Shown: piece after piece, positions 27,234-35,849 of the stretch
Numbering within the stretch: the first letter of the stretch is position 1
Layout of the letters: each line of letters begins with the position of its first letter
NCBI GenBank assembly: GCA_031549925.1
Contig: JAVBPA010000001.1
Coordinates: forward strand, 62,001-126,000
Direction of reading: 5' to 3'
DNA: 64,000 nucleotides
Source: JAVBPA01 sp031549925
Lineage (GTDB): Bacteria; Bacillota; Clostridia; Oscillospirales; CAG-272
The notes under the pieces: model-generated
The model's input: only the letters and a program-made list of their open reading frames with translations
Database searches by the model: none
Told to the model about the DNA's origin: nothing
Made by a program: the position numbers and the translations under genes

Positions 27234-27361
27234 TTCATAAGTTTATTAAAATATTTTTAATATTATTGCATAAATTGTTTATTCCAAAACCGCAAAAAAT
27301 GTCTGTATAATAATGGTAAATATATATTTGCTGATTAATATTAATTTCATTCGAAGCTTGT

Positions 27362-27910
27362 TTATTTAATACCCTGCGAATCACTCTCAAACCATGCGTC
27401 ACTTGTAAAATTATTAAAACATACATATGAATTGCTGTATTCAAATTCAATAATTCTTAAATCTTTGTATTGAAAATCCATATATCCGTCACCTTCAATT
27501 TTGCATATATATGTTCCATTATTGTTTAATGTTTCCAAAGAGAAAATATACATATTGTTAAGAGCGTCAATAAAATATATATTTGATATTTCAATTTCTC
27601 CGGTTTCAATATCAAGGGTAACACTGGTATCCCCGCTTTTTTTCTTTTTTTCAAAAGCATTCTTACAGGCTTTTGAATAGTCATGAAACTGGCTTGTTAA
27701 TATCTTTACATTTTCAAAACACAAAAGTGCATTATCTGTTTTTTTAGCTTTGCCGGTTTTATTATTTGGATGTGTTTTTAGAATATCAAGATAATCAAAA
27801 TATAAAATAAGATTATTATTATAAAGTTCTGTTTTTATTATTTTGCAATCATGAAAAGATATATGTTCCAATGTATTGTATGCCCTAAAAGCATAAGTAT
27901 CGTTGTTCAT
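27362..27910 (-). CDS. Unknown soluble protein
   Basis: This 182-residue protein has no membrane segment or signal peptide. It is rich in Asn, Tyr, Phe and Lys with many alternating hydrophobic residues, as in a beta-sheet fold (LEHISFHDCKIIKTELYNNN near residue 13 and FQYKDLRIIEFEYSNSY near 149). I recognise no family. The ATG is preceded by a weak GAAAGATG site. It is the first of three minus-strand genes of unknown role (27910 to 26283), separated from the next by about 128 bases. Confidence 0.6.
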   Translation of the reverse strand: MNNDTYAFRAYNTLEHISFHDCKIIKTELYNNNLILYFDYLDILKTHPNNKTGKAKKTDNALLCFENVKILTSQFHDYSKACKNAFEKKKKSGDTSVTLDIETGEIEISNIYFIDALNNMYIFSLETLNNNGTYICKIEGDGYMDFQYKDLRIIEFEYSNSYVCFNNFTSDAWFESDSQGIK

Positions 27911-28031
27911 ATTTATTGCATCTTTCGGGGTATATAAATAATTTTGTTAATCGCACAAAAAAATTATAGCGTAAAAAACACGCTAAACGTGTATTTTTGA
28001 TACAACTATTGCGAATATAAAATGCAAAAAA

Positions 28032-29162
28032 TTAATACAAATAAAATCTTCTCGTTTTTTCTTTAAAATCTTTTAACTTATAATCATTTTCAAAAAAGAA
28101 TCTGTCAATTGCCGAATGATTTGTATATACATTTCTGAAACAATCATCTCCGAATAAATAGTCAAAATTTTCATATATTCTCAATTCGGGGAAGCTTGCT
28201 CTTATTTCATCGATAATACGCAGAGCGACGGCGAAAGGCTGGTATTTTTCACGATCTGTTATATGTAATTGAAAACCTTCGCAAAGCTCTCCCGCGTATT
28301 TTGAAAATGTCGGTCGGAAAAAAGCGCGGCGAAACAATACGCCTTCAAAACCGTAATTATTTATTTTATAACATAAGCTTTCAGATCTTAACCACGGAGC
28401 TCCGATAAGTTCAAACGGATGTGTTGTCCCTCTTCCTTCTGATAAATTAGTTCCTTCAAATAAACATGTCCCTATATAATTTATAGCTGTTTCAATCGTA
28501 GGTATATTCGGAGAAGGCATTACAAACGGAAGATCGGTTTCGTCAAAATACATGCTTCGGTTTAAACCTTCGCAAGGCACTACAGTCAAATCGCATCCGA
28601 TATATTCTGTAGAATTAATATACAGAGCTAATTCACCTATTGTCATAGAATATCTTGTGGGAATTATACATTCTCCTACAAAACTGCAAAAACGATTATC
28701 AAGCATGTTTCCTTCTATACGGTTTAAGGATACAGGGTTAGGTCTGTCAAGTATAAAAAACGGTTTTTTATATTTAGCGCAAGATTTCATAGCACGAATC
28801 ATTGTTGAGATATATGTATAAAAACGGGATCCGACATCCTGCATATCAAATAATAAGATATCTACATTCGAAAGCATTTCTTGACTTAAATAAGAATCTT
28901 TTTCATTTAATGAATATACAATTATACCTGTTTCTTTATCTTTATAGCTTTTATCAAAAATACCTGCTTGATCAGATCCTCTGAGACCGTGTTCCGGTGA
29001 AAACAAAGCTGTTAGGTGAAAATAACGGTCTATGTATAAGTATGTGGGTAATAAAGAACGCGTAACACCTGTAGGTCCTGTTATTAGTCCGAGTTTATTA
29101 CCGTCCAGTAGCTTTTTAACAGTGCTGATGTTATCAATTCCGGTATAAACTGCAGTTTTCAT
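28032..29162 (-). CDS. namZ: Exo-beta-N-acetylmuramidase NamZ family protein (DUF1343)
   Basis: This 376-residue protein carries the DUF1343/NamZ (GH171) features: GLITGPTGVTRSLLPTYLYI near residue 30, FSPEHGLRG near 54, FDMQDVGSRFYTYISTM near 106, PNPVSLNRIEGNML near 139 and SEGRGTTHPFELIGAPW near 240. Family members release MurNAc from the non-reducing end of peptidoglycan fragments. There is no evident signal peptide, so it may act on imported fragments. It has its own promoter (29262-29290) and is divergent from a solute-binding lipoprotein gene, which would fit cell-wall sugar recovery. The exact activity here is inference from the family. Confidence 0.9.
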   Translation of the reverse strand: MKTAVYTGIDNISTVKKLLDGNKLGLITGPTGVTRSLLPTYLYIDRYFHLTALFSPEHGLRGSDQAGIFDKSYKDKETGIIVYSLNEKDSYLSQEMLSNVDILLFDMQDVGSRFYTYISTMIRAMKSCAKYKKPFFILDRPNPVSLNRIEGNMLDNRFCSFVGECIIPTRYSMTIGELALYINSTEYIGCDLTVVPCEGLNRSMYFDETDLPFVMPSPNIPTIETAINYIGTCLFEGTNLSEGRGTTHPFELIGAPWLRSESLCYKINNYGFEGVLFRRAFFRPTFSKYAGELCEGFQLHITDREKYQPFAVALRIIDEIRASFPELRIYENFDYLFGDDCFRNVYTNHSAIDRFFFENDYKLKDFKEKTRRFYLY

Positions 29163-29261
29163 TTTTTTAATAACCCTCCAAAATATAGATTAAAAATCAG
29201 TTTTGTAAATGTTTTGGATCCTTATTTTGTAAAATGTATATATGTTAATATATAATTAAAA

Positions 29262-29290
29262 ATAATAACATAGTAATAACCAATTGTCAA
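29262..29290 (-). promoter_or_regulatory. Promoter of namZ
   Basis: On the minus strand TTGACA (forward 29285-29290) and TATTAT (forward 29262-29267) are 17 bases apart. Confidence 0.65.
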
Positions 29291-29322
29291 CAATTATGTA
29301 ATATATTTATGAAATTTGAATT

Positions 29323-29433
29323 GTTATTATAATAATGCAACGTTATTATAATAATACAGTGATATTATAATAATACAGTGGTATTATAATAATACAGTGG
29401 TATTATAATAGAGCGTTATTATAATAATAAAGC
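29323..29433. repeat. 19-bp AT-rich tandem repeat, about six copies
   Basis: Copies begin at about 29323, 29342, 29361, 29380, 29399 (shortened) and 29415. The core of each is ATTATAATAATAC or a close variant, so each contains a TATAAT hexamer and a small palindrome. The array lies in the divergent namZ/binding-protein gap, 20 bases before the promoter at 29453. Confidence 0.9.
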
Positions 29434-29452
29434 AAATAATTTTTAATACATA

Positions 29453-29481
29453 TTGATATTATGTTTTCGTAATGTTATAAT
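29453..29481 (+). promoter_or_regulatory. Promoter of the solute-binding lipoprotein gene
   Basis: TTGATA (29453-29458) and TATAAT (29476-29481) with a 17-base spacer; the transcript would begin about 30 bases before ATG 29521. The 19-bp repeat array lies immediately upstream. Confidence 0.75.
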
Positions 29482-29520
29482 CGATAACAATACTATAGAT
29501 AAAGGAAGGTGTATTAATAA

Positions 29521-31017
29521 ATGGCCGTGAATAAAAAACGTTTTATTCTAAAAATAATATCAACTGTTTTAATTATTTCTCTTTTAAGCTCTTTTGTTTT
29601 AAGCTGTTCGAACAAAAATGAAAATGATTCAAAAACCAGTTCTGAAGAAACTGACACAACGGCATTAATTGAAGAAACAGACAGTATTGAGGGAAGAAAA
29701 TCCGTATCTGACGATCTTCCGGAAATAAAATTTGATAGCACGGAATTCCGCACGGTTGTACAAGAATCGACTACTTATGATATTTGGGTGGAAAAAGAAA
29801 CCGGAGACGCTTTAAACGACGAAATATACATACGCAACAGGACAATTGAAGAACGTTTTGACGTTGTAATTATCGAAACAAACGCATTAAATTTTTCAAA
29901 CATTATACCTACTGTCAGAAATACCGTAAATGCGGAAGATGATGTTTATGACTTAGTGCTCGGTCAAATGGAGGATTCCGGAGCTGCGGTTACATCTGGT
30001 ATATTTATGAACTGGTATGATATACCTAATATGAATTATTCAAAACCTTGGTATCCGAAATCCATAATTGAAAACGCCGCAACTGTTAACGGTAAAATGT
30101 ATTCGATGATATCGGATCTCTGTATTTCATACGCACAGCAGACATGGGCGCTGGTATATGATAAGGTTGTGGGAGCAAATTATAATCTCCCTGATATTTA
30201 TTCTATTGTACGCGATAATAAATGGACGTTTGACAAGCTTGAAACATTTGTTAAAAATGTTTATAACGATCTTAACGGAAACGGCAAAAACGATACGGAT
30301 GATTACTATGGAATGTCGATAGGGCTAAACGGTTGTATGCTGCTTTCCATGTATTACGGATTTAATCAAAAACTTGTTACGGTTGACAGTGATTTTGAAA
30401 TGATTATGGATTTTAATTCAGAAAAATCCGTAACTATTACAGAAGCTTTGTATAATTTCTTTTATAACACAGAAGGAGTTTGGAATTCTCCGGATAATTC
30501 AAACGACGGTATAAATAAAAAGTTTATAAACGAAACTGCTCTGTTCTGTCCGATGCAGGTTCAGTATACATACGCAAAATTAAGAGATTACAAAAACGAT
30601 TACGGAATTCTTCCTTTCCCGAAATGGGATGAAGAACAGGCAGAATATTATTCGGTATGTGATGCCGGATGCAATATATTGGCTGTTCCGATAACCGCTT
30701 CAAATACGGAAATGATTGGTATTATAACCGAAGCGCTTTCAGCTTATAGCTGGAAAACTGTTTTACCCGTATACTACGATATTGCACTCGACGTAAAAAG
30801 TACGCGTGACGAAGAATCTGTAGAAATGCTTGATATCGTCTTGGAAAATAGAATTATAGATTTTGCTTATTTATATGACGGTTGGAAAGGCTGGATTTTT
30901 ACGCTTCCGGAATTTGTAAAAAGCAAAGCCGGTTTTGCTTCAACGTATGCTAAATTTGAAAAAGAAAAAACAACACATTATCAAAAAGTTTTAGATTTCT
31001 TTTTATCTGAGGAATAA
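29521..31017 (+). CDS. Extracellular solute-binding lipoprotein
   Basis: A 498-residue protein with a lipoprotein signal peptide: basic N terminus, hydrophobic core, and a VLSC lipobox with Cys29 as the lipid-bearing residue. A short Asn/Ser/Glu/Thr-rich linker follows. The body resembles the large family 1 binding proteins of carbohydrate ABC importers (IRNRTIEERFDVVI, MEDSGAAVTSGIFMNWYDIPNM, LNGNGKNDTDDYYG). Start: AAGGAAGG-like site upstream. No permease or ATPase genes are adjacent, so the rest of the importer must be elsewhere. Sharing a divergent region with namZ suggests a cell-wall sugar ligand, but that is a guess. Confidence 0.85.
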   Translation: MAVNKKRFILKIISTVLIISLLSSFVLSCSNKNENDSKTSSEETDTTALIEETDSIEGRKSVSDDLPEIKFDSTEFRTVVQESTTYDIWVEKETGDALNDEIYIRNRTIEERFDVVIIETNALNFSNIIPTVRNTVNAEDDVYDLVLGQMEDSGAAVTSGIFMNWYDIPNMNYSKPWYPKSIIENAATVNGKMYSMISDLCISYAQQTWALVYDKVVGANYNLPDIYSIVRDNKWTFDKLETFVKNVYNDLNGNGKNDTDDYYGMSIGLNGCMLLSMYYGFNQKLVTVDSDFEMIMDFNSEKSVTITEALYNFFYNTEGVWNSPDNSNDGINKKFINETALFCPMQVQYTYAKLRDYKNDYGILPFPKWDEEQAEYYSVCDAGCNILAVPITASNTEMIGIITEALSAYSWKTVLPVYYDIALDVKSTRDEESVEMLDIVLENRIIDFAYLYDGWKGWIFTLPEFVKSKAGFASTYAKFEKEKTTHYQKVLDFFLSEE

Positions 31018-31068
31018 TTATTATATTAGATTTGATTTATCAAAAATATAATATTTGATTGAAATATA

Positions 31069-31107
31069 AAAAAGGGAATCGTTCTCTTTAGTGTCGATTC
31101 CCTTTTA
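31069..31107. terminator. Bidirectional terminator
   Basis: AAAAGGGAATCG and CGATTCCCTTTT form a perfect 12-bp stem between converging transcripts of the binding-protein gene and the AbrB-like gene, with A/T runs on both sides. Confidence 0.85.
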
Positions 31108-31125
31108 AATTATCTGTGAATTAAA

Positions 31126-31377
31126 TTATTCTTGTACAGATCTTTTTAATATAGCCATACAATCTTTGCAAATTAATTTACCTTTAAAATATGTAACATT
31201 GTCAGCGTTACCACAGAATATACATGCAGGGTCGTATTTTTTTAATATTATTTTTTCATCGTCTACAAATATTTCTATAGCATCGCGGTTTTTTATATCC
31301 ATTGTGTTTCTGATTTCAATAGGTAAAACTATTCTGCCTAATTCATCAATTTTTCTAACTATACCGGTTGATTTCAT
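31126..31377 (-). CDS. AbrB/SpoVT-type transition-state regulator with C-terminal Cys pairs
   Basis: The 83-residue protein has a swapped-hairpin AbrB DNA-binding domain (MKSTGIVRKIDELGRIVLPIEIR) and a C-terminal part with CIFCGN and CKDC, i.e. two Cys pairs that may bind zinc. Such proteins repress genes during growth in Firmicutes. The start has a GAGGAGG ribosome site and its own promoter (31428-31456). A perfect TGACATATGTCA palindrome (31443-31454) overlaps the -35 box, a possible autoregulatory site. It is transcribed alone. Confidence 0.9.
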   Translation of the reverse strand: MKSTGIVRKIDELGRIVLPIEIRNTMDIKNRDAIEIFVDDEKIILKKYDPACIFCGNADNVTYFKGKLICKDCMAILKRSVQE

Positions 31378-31427
31378 AGTATCGCAATTCCTCCTCTCTT
31401 AGAGTTTTTCTAGAACACCACTCAATC

Positions 31428-31456
31428 ATTCTAACATAATATGTGACATATGTCAA
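31428..31456 (-). promoter_or_regulatory. Promoter of the AbrB-like gene with overlapping palindrome
   Basis: On the minus strand TTGACA (forward 31451-31456) and TAGAAT (forward 31428-31433) with a 17-base spacer. The perfect palindrome TGACATATGTCA spans 31443-31454. Confidence 0.75.
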
Positions 31457-31922
31457 CATTTAGATTCAATTTTAATCAATATTTTTTAAAATAGTTCATT
31501 TACTGTTATCTTATATCAATATTGTTAAAAAATAACGACTTTACGCTATTTTATTGTTAACTTATATAAAATGCTAACTGAAAAATTCCATATTGATATG
31601 TATTTATTTTTATAAAATTAAAAACTATTAAATTCATTTTCCAAATTTTAATATGAATATATAACGCAGTAAAAAAGCTTTTATATTTGTATGTGCTTTA
31701 TTATATTAATTTTTTCGTTTTTAAAAGATTATTTTGTTCCATATAAAAATTATTGTTTACAATATATTTATTGTTTACAAGAAATTACAATTATTTTTGT
31801 AAAAAAATAAAAAACGAGTAAATATGAACATACATAAGCATAATAACATAATAATTTAAAAATAATAATGTTACAATTATCACAATCAAATGTTAATATA
31901 ATGTAAAATTATTAAAATTCTA
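31457..31922. other. Gene-free AT-rich stretch
   Basis: No convincing gene is seen in these 466 bases. The only recurring element is TATTGTTTACAA, present twice with 18-base spacing (31751-31762 and 31769-31780), which could be a protein-binding site; no known motif was assigned. Confidence 0.6.
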
Positions 31923-31951
31923 TTGCAAAACGAAAAGAGAATATATATAAT
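31923..31951 (+). promoter_or_regulatory. Promoter of the S10 ribosomal operon
   Basis: TTGCAA (31923-31928) and a perfect TATAAT (31946-31951) with a 17-base spacer, followed by a leader of about 375 nt before rpsJ. Confidence 0.8.
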
Positions 31952-31957
31952 AGAAAG

Positions 31958-32330
31958 GCTTGATGTGCGATGAGGCGAGAGGTTGCCGAAATCCTTTTAG
32001 TGTAATAATCCGCAAGATGATTATAAAATTAAAAAGACAAGGGGAATTTTCGCGGAGTATGTCCGAGTTTAAAACCGGGCGGATATTTATGATCTATTTA
32101 TTAAACGCATCCCGGAATCAAAAGCAAAAATCTGATATAATATTTTCGGATTGTTCGCTGAGATTTCGGTTATTACTTGGGTAAAAAAAGAAACGCCCGG
32201 GTTAGTGTTTGAAATAGAAAAATCAAAAACGCCCCGCTATTATAACCCGATTATCGTTTGGAGAATGAAGTATCATTCTAAAGAATGAAGTATCATTCTC
32301 GGAACAAAAGGTTAAAATTTTAACGGGAGG
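31958..32330 (+). promoter_or_regulatory. S10-operon leader with two identical palindromes
   Basis: This untranslated leader has several possible stems, including a CCGGG/CCCGG pair near 32077-32115 and GCCCGGG near 32192-32199. Just before rpsJ, AGAATGAAGTATCATTCT occurs twice (32262-32279 and 32282-32299), each a perfect 7-bp inverted repeat, so alternative pairings are possible. In Bacillus, L4 controls this operon through a leader; homology to that leader was not established. The small open frame 31960-32184 inside it is not supported as a gene. Confidence 0.55.
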
Positions 32331-32335
32331 AAAAA

Positions 32336-32650
32336 ATGGCAGCAGTAAAAGAAAAGGTCAGAATCAGACTTAAAGGCTATGATCATACATTAGTTGATCA
32401 AGCGGCAGAAAAAATCGTCGATATTGCAAAGCGTAACGGTTCCGAAGTATCAGGACCTATTCCGCTTCCGACAGAAAAAGAAATTATCACGATATTGCGC
32501 GCGGTTCATAAGTATAAAGACAGCCGTGAACAGTTTGAAATGCGGACCCACAAGAGACTTATCGATATAATTAAGCCTTCGCAAAAAGCGATTGAAGCTT
32601 TAATGAGTCTCGAACTTCCTGCAGGCGTTGAAATCGAAGTTAAGATCTAA
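32336..32650 (+). CDS. rpsJ: 30S ribosomal protein S10
   Basis: The 104-residue protein is a complete S10 (KVRIRLKGYDHTLVDQAAEK at the N terminus, GPIPLPT near 60, MRTHKRLIDII near 88), which acts in the 30S head and, in known bacteria, also in antitermination with NusB. The start has a GGGAGG site. It is the first gene of the S10-spc-alpha supercluster and is separated from rplC by about 108 bases containing two hairpins (GTCGGT/ACCGAC and GGGAAA/TTTCCC). Confidence 0.97.
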   Translation: MAAVKEKVRIRLKGYDHTLVDQAAEKIVDIAKRNGSEVSGPIPLPTEKEIITILRAVHKYKDSREQFEMRTHKRLIDIIKPSQKAIEALMSLELPAGVEIEVKI

Positions 32651-32758
32651 AACGTCTTAATCATCTATTAATGTCATGTCGGTTGGTGAAAGCACAGCTT
32701 GGCAGACCGACCAATAACAGCCGGGAAAATATTTCCCGCGGAAACGAGGAAAAACAAA

Positions 32759-33394
32759 ATGGAAAAGGGTATTATCGGAAAAAAACTCGGTATGACCCAA
32801 CTTTTCGATGAAGCAGGTAACTTTATACCTGTAACTGTTATCGAAGCAGGACCGTGCGTGGTAGCTCAGAAAAAGACTACAGCGAACGACGGTTACGAAT
32901 CAATTCAATTAGGATTTTACGACGTAAAAGAAAAGAAACTTTCAAAACCGGAAGCGGGACATTTTAAAAAAGCAGGCGTGGCTTGCAAACGTCATTTAAA
33001 AGAATTCAGACTTAATGATTGCTCCGGTTATAACACCGGCGATACCGTCACCGCTGATATATTCGGCAAGGGTGAAAAGGTCGACGTTACCGGAATAACC
33101 AAAGGCCGCGGATTCACAGGCGTTGTAAAAAGATGGAACGCTCATATTTTAAGAATGACTCACGGTACAGGACCTATACACCGTCAGCCCGGTTCAATGG
33201 GCGCCAACTCAAGTCCGTCTCGTATATTTAAAAATAAGATTATGCCTGGTCAGTACGGAAACGAACAGGTTACCATTCAAAACTTAACGGTTATTAAAGT
33301 GGACGCAGAAAAAAATCTTATTGCGGTTAAAGGCGCGATACCAGGTCCCAAGAACGGTATAGTGTTTATCCGTGACACTGTAAAAAAAGCGTAA
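32759..33394 (+). CDS. rplC: 50S ribosomal protein L3
   Basis: I start L3 at the ATG at 32759 (MEKGIIGKKLGMTQLF, 211 residues), not at an upstream TTG, because it matches the family N terminus and has a GAGG site. The MTHGTGPIHRQPGSMG loop holds the Gln that PrmB methylates in other bacteria and reaches toward the peptidyl-transferase centre. It is one of the first proteins to bind 23S rRNA. The gene lies between rpsJ and rplD in the usual order. Confidence 0.97.
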   Translation: MEKGIIGKKLGMTQLFDEAGNFIPVTVIEAGPCVVAQKKTTANDGYESIQLGFYDVKEKKLSKPEAGHFKKAGVACKRHLKEFRLNDCSGYNTGDTVTADIFGKGEKVDVTGITKGRGFTGVVKRWNAHILRMTHGTGPIHRQPGSMGANSSPSRIFKNKIMPGQYGNEQVTIQNLTVIKVDAEKNLIAVKGAIPGPKNGIVFIRDTVKKA

Positions 33395-33413
33395 GCGGAA
33401 GGAGGAATAAACG

Positions 33414-34040
33414 ATGCCAACATTAAAAGTTGTTAATATGGCAGGTAGTCCGGCAGGTGAAATAGTACTTTCCGATGACGTTTTTGCCGTACAAGTAAAA
33501 GGCGCGGTTCTCCATACCGCAGTGAAAACATATCTCGCAAACCAAAGACAAGGAACACAATCGACTTTAACCAGAACTGAAGTTTCCGGCGGCGGTAAAA
33601 AACCCTGGAGACAAAAGGGAACAGGAAGAGCACGTCAGGGTTCAACGAGATCACCTCAATGGACACACGGCGGAGTCGCGCTGGGTCCCAAACCCCGCAG
33701 TTATCGTATATCAATAAATAAAAAAGTACGTAAGCTTGCATTATGCGGAGCTATGTCTGATAAAATAAACGAAGGCAAAATGATAGTTGTCGATGCTATA
33801 AGTACAAACGAATATAAAACCAAAGTAATGGTTAAAATGCTCGCTTCAATCGGAGCCGGCAAAAAATCGCTTGTAGTATTACCGGAAAAAGATGAAAAAG
33901 TTATTGGAAGTTTTTCTAATATTCCGGGAATTAAAACGGCATATGTAAATACTATAAACACTTATGACATATTAAACTGCGACACATTCATCGTTGCAAA
34001 AGACGCGGCAAAGCAAATCGAGGAGGTGTACGCAAGATGA
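33414..34040 (+). CDS. rplD: 50S ribosomal protein L4
   Basis: The 208-residue L4 keeps the basic exit-tunnel loop (GGGKKPWRQKGTGRARQGS near residue 60) and the following GGVALGPKPR. L4 binds 23S rRNA domain I, lines the tunnel and in several bacteria represses its own S10 operon. Its stop overlaps the start of rplW (ATGA), so translation of L23 is coupled to it. Confidence 0.97.
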   Translation: MPTLKVVNMAGSPAGEIVLSDDVFAVQVKGAVLHTAVKTYLANQRQGTQSTLTRTEVSGGGKKPWRQKGTGRARQGSTRSPQWTHGGVALGPKPRSYRISINKKVRKLALCGAMSDKINEGKMIVVDAISTNEYKTKVMVKMLASIGAGKKSLVVLPEKDEKVIGSFSNIPGIKTAYVNTINTYDILNCDTFIVAKDAAKQIEEVYAR

Positions 34041-34333
34041 CAAAAACAGCTGAAGATATTATAATAAAACCTATTATAACAGAAGCTTCGATGGCTATGG
34101 GAGAACAAAAGAAATACGTTTTCGCAGTTCTCAAAACAGCCACAAAACCAGAAATAGCTAACGCGGTTAAAGAATTATTTAAAGTTGATGTTAAATGTGT
34201 TAACACTATTAACATGAAAAAGAAACCAAAGAGAGTACGCTACAGAATGGGTTATACATCGGAATGGAAAAAAGCGATTGTAACACTTAAAGCAGACTCA
34301 AAAACCATTGAATTCTTTGACGGAATGAATTAA
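34037..34333 (+). CDS. rplW: 50S ribosomal protein L23
   Basis: The 98-residue protein (IIIKPIITEASMAM near residue 8, VNTINMKKKPKRVRYRMGY near 55) is L23, at the tunnel exit, where trigger factor and SRP dock. The start overlaps rplD by four bases. Length is normal for Firmicutes, without extensions. Confidence 0.97.
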   Translation: MTKTAEDIIIKPIITEASMAMGEQKKYVFAVLKTATKPEIANAVKELFKVDVKCVNTINMKKKPKRVRYRMGYTSEWKKAIVTLKADSKTIEFFDGMN

Positions 34334-34346
34334 GGGGTGTATTGAA

Positions 34347-35177
34347 ATGGCAGTATTTAAATATAAACCGACTACTCCGTCTAGAAGACATATGGCGGTT
34401 CCGTCGTTTGATGAAATAACAAAATTTGAACCCGAAAAAAGTTTAGTAAAAACTAAAAAGAAACATTCGGGACGCAATAGCTACGGTAAAATAACAGTTC
34501 GCCACAAAGGCGGCGGAAACAAGAAAAAATACCGTATAATCGATTACAAGAGACTGGAAAATGAAAGCGCGGTTGTACGCGGAATCGAATATGATCCCAA
34601 CCGTACGGCATATATTGCGCTGCTTGAAAACAATGAAGGCGATAAAAGCTATATAATAGCTCCGCTCGGCGTAACCGACGGTCAGGTACTTTATACTGGT
34701 CCTGACGCGGATATAAAACCCGGTAATACGCTGCCCGTTGTAAACATTCCGCTCGGTACTTTTATACACAATATAGAGCTTTATCCCGGAAAAGGCGGAC
34801 AATTGGTTCGCAGCGCGGGAAGCGCGGCTCAGCTTATGGCAAAAGAAAACGGAATGGCGCAGATTCGTCTTCCTTCAGGTGAAGTACGTCTTGTTCGTTT
34901 GGATTGTAAGGCAACTATTGGTCAAGTCGGCAATATAGAACATGAAACAATCAAGATCGGTAAAGCCGGAAAGAAACGCCACATGGGTATACGCCCGACA
35001 GTCCGCGGATCTGTTATGAATCCGGTGGACCATCCTCACGGAGGAGGAGAAGGCAGATCTCCTATCGGACATCCGTCGCCTCAGACACCATGGGGTAAAC
35101 CCGCTCTTGGTTATAAGACACGCAACAAGAAGGCAAAGACCAATAAATTCATCGTCAAACGCCGTAACGGTAAATAA
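34347..35177 (+). CDS. rplB: 50S ribosomal protein L2
   Basis: The 276-residue L2 is complete: KYKPTTPSRR N terminus, two beta-barrel regions (GGGNKKKYRIIDYKR near residue 52) and the C-terminal NPVDHPHGGGEGRSPIG segment, whose His is linked to the peptidyl-transferase centre. It follows rplW after 13 bases with a GGGGTG site. Confidence 0.98.
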   Translation: MAVFKYKPTTPSRRHMAVPSFDEITKFEPEKSLVKTKKKHSGRNSYGKITVRHKGGGNKKKYRIIDYKRLENESAVVRGIEYDPNRTAYIALLENNEGDKSYIIAPLGVTDGQVLYTGPDADIKPGNTLPVVNIPLGTFIHNIELYPGKGGQLVRSAGSAAQLMAKENGMAQIRLPSGEVRLVRLDCKATIGQVGNIEHETIKIGKAGKKRHMGIRPTVRGSVMNPVDHPHGGGEGRSPIGHPSPQTPWGKPALGYKTRNKKAKTNKFIVKRRNGK

Positions 35178-35192
35178 GAGGAGATAAAATAA

Positions 35193-35474
35193 ATGAGCAG
35201 AAGCCTAAAAAAAGGACCGTTCGTCGAAGAAAAATTGTACACACGTATCGAAGCAATGAACAAAGTAAACGAGAAAAAGGTCCTCAAAACATGGTCGCGT
35301 GCTTCTACTATATATCCTGAATTTGTGGGTCATACAATAGCTGTACATGACGGTAGAAAACATGTTCCGGTGTATGTAACAGAAGACATGGTTGGTCATA
35401 AACTCGGTGAATTCGCTCCGACAAGAATATTTCGCGGTCACAGCGGTTCCAAAACCTCGAATACAGCGAAATAA
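35193..35474 (+). CDS. rpsS: 30S ribosomal protein S19
   Basis: The 93-residue protein (MSRSLKKGPFVEEKL, then WSRASTIYPEFVGHTIAVHDGR) is S19 of normal length, located in the head of the small subunit next to S13. It sits 15 bases after rplB and keeps the S10-operon order. Confidence 0.98.
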   Translation: MSRSLKKGPFVEEKLYTRIEAMNKVNEKKVLKTWSRASTIYPEFVGHTIAVHDGRKHVPVYVTEDMVGHKLGEFAPTRIFRGHSGSKTSNTAK

Positions 35475-35495
35475 GGAGGCGTAATAATAAAATAT

Positions 35496-35834
35496 ATGGA
35501 AGCAAGAGCAGTAATAAGAGAAGTTAGATTATCACCGCGAAAAGTTAAAATAGTACTCGATTTAATACGCGGAAAGGATGCGGCAATGGCAATGGCGATA
35601 TTAAAAAACACTCCCAAAGCAGCATCTGAATATTTAATAAAGCTGTTAGGTCAGGCAATGGCCAACGCAGAAAATAATTTTGAAATGGATAAAAACAATC
35701 TCTACGTTTCCGAATGCTATGTCGGTCCGGGCAAAAGCACCATGGCAAAACTTAACCCGAGAGCTCAGGGCAGAGGCGACAGGATCTTAAAGAGAGCCAG
35801 TAACATCACGCTTGTCGTTAGCAATAGGGAATAG
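35496..35834 (+). CDS. rplV: 50S ribosomal protein L22
   Basis: The 112-residue L22 has the family core (RLSPRKVKIVLDLIRGKDA, then the beta-hairpin with PRAQGRGDRILKRASNI), which reaches into the exit tunnel. A GGAGG site lies about 20 bases before ATG 35496, slightly far; no better start is visible. The gene is in the usual place between rpsS and rpsC. Confidence 0.97.
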   Translation: MEARAVIREVRLSPRKVKIVLDLIRGKDAAMAMAILKNTPKAASEYLIKLLGQAMANAENNFEMDKNNLYVSECYVGPGKSTMAKLNPRAQGRGDRILKRASNITLVVSNRE

Positions 35835-35849
35835 GAGAGGAGCGATAAA

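Noticed and set aside
27235..27450. Minus-strand frame between the unknown genes
   Set aside because: No ribosome site, odd composition and partial overlap with the 27362-27910 gene in another frame.
31960..32184. Small gene in front of rpsJ
   Set aside because: It lies in the S10-operon leader, has no family resemblance and an implausible composition; the stretch is better explained as structured RNA.
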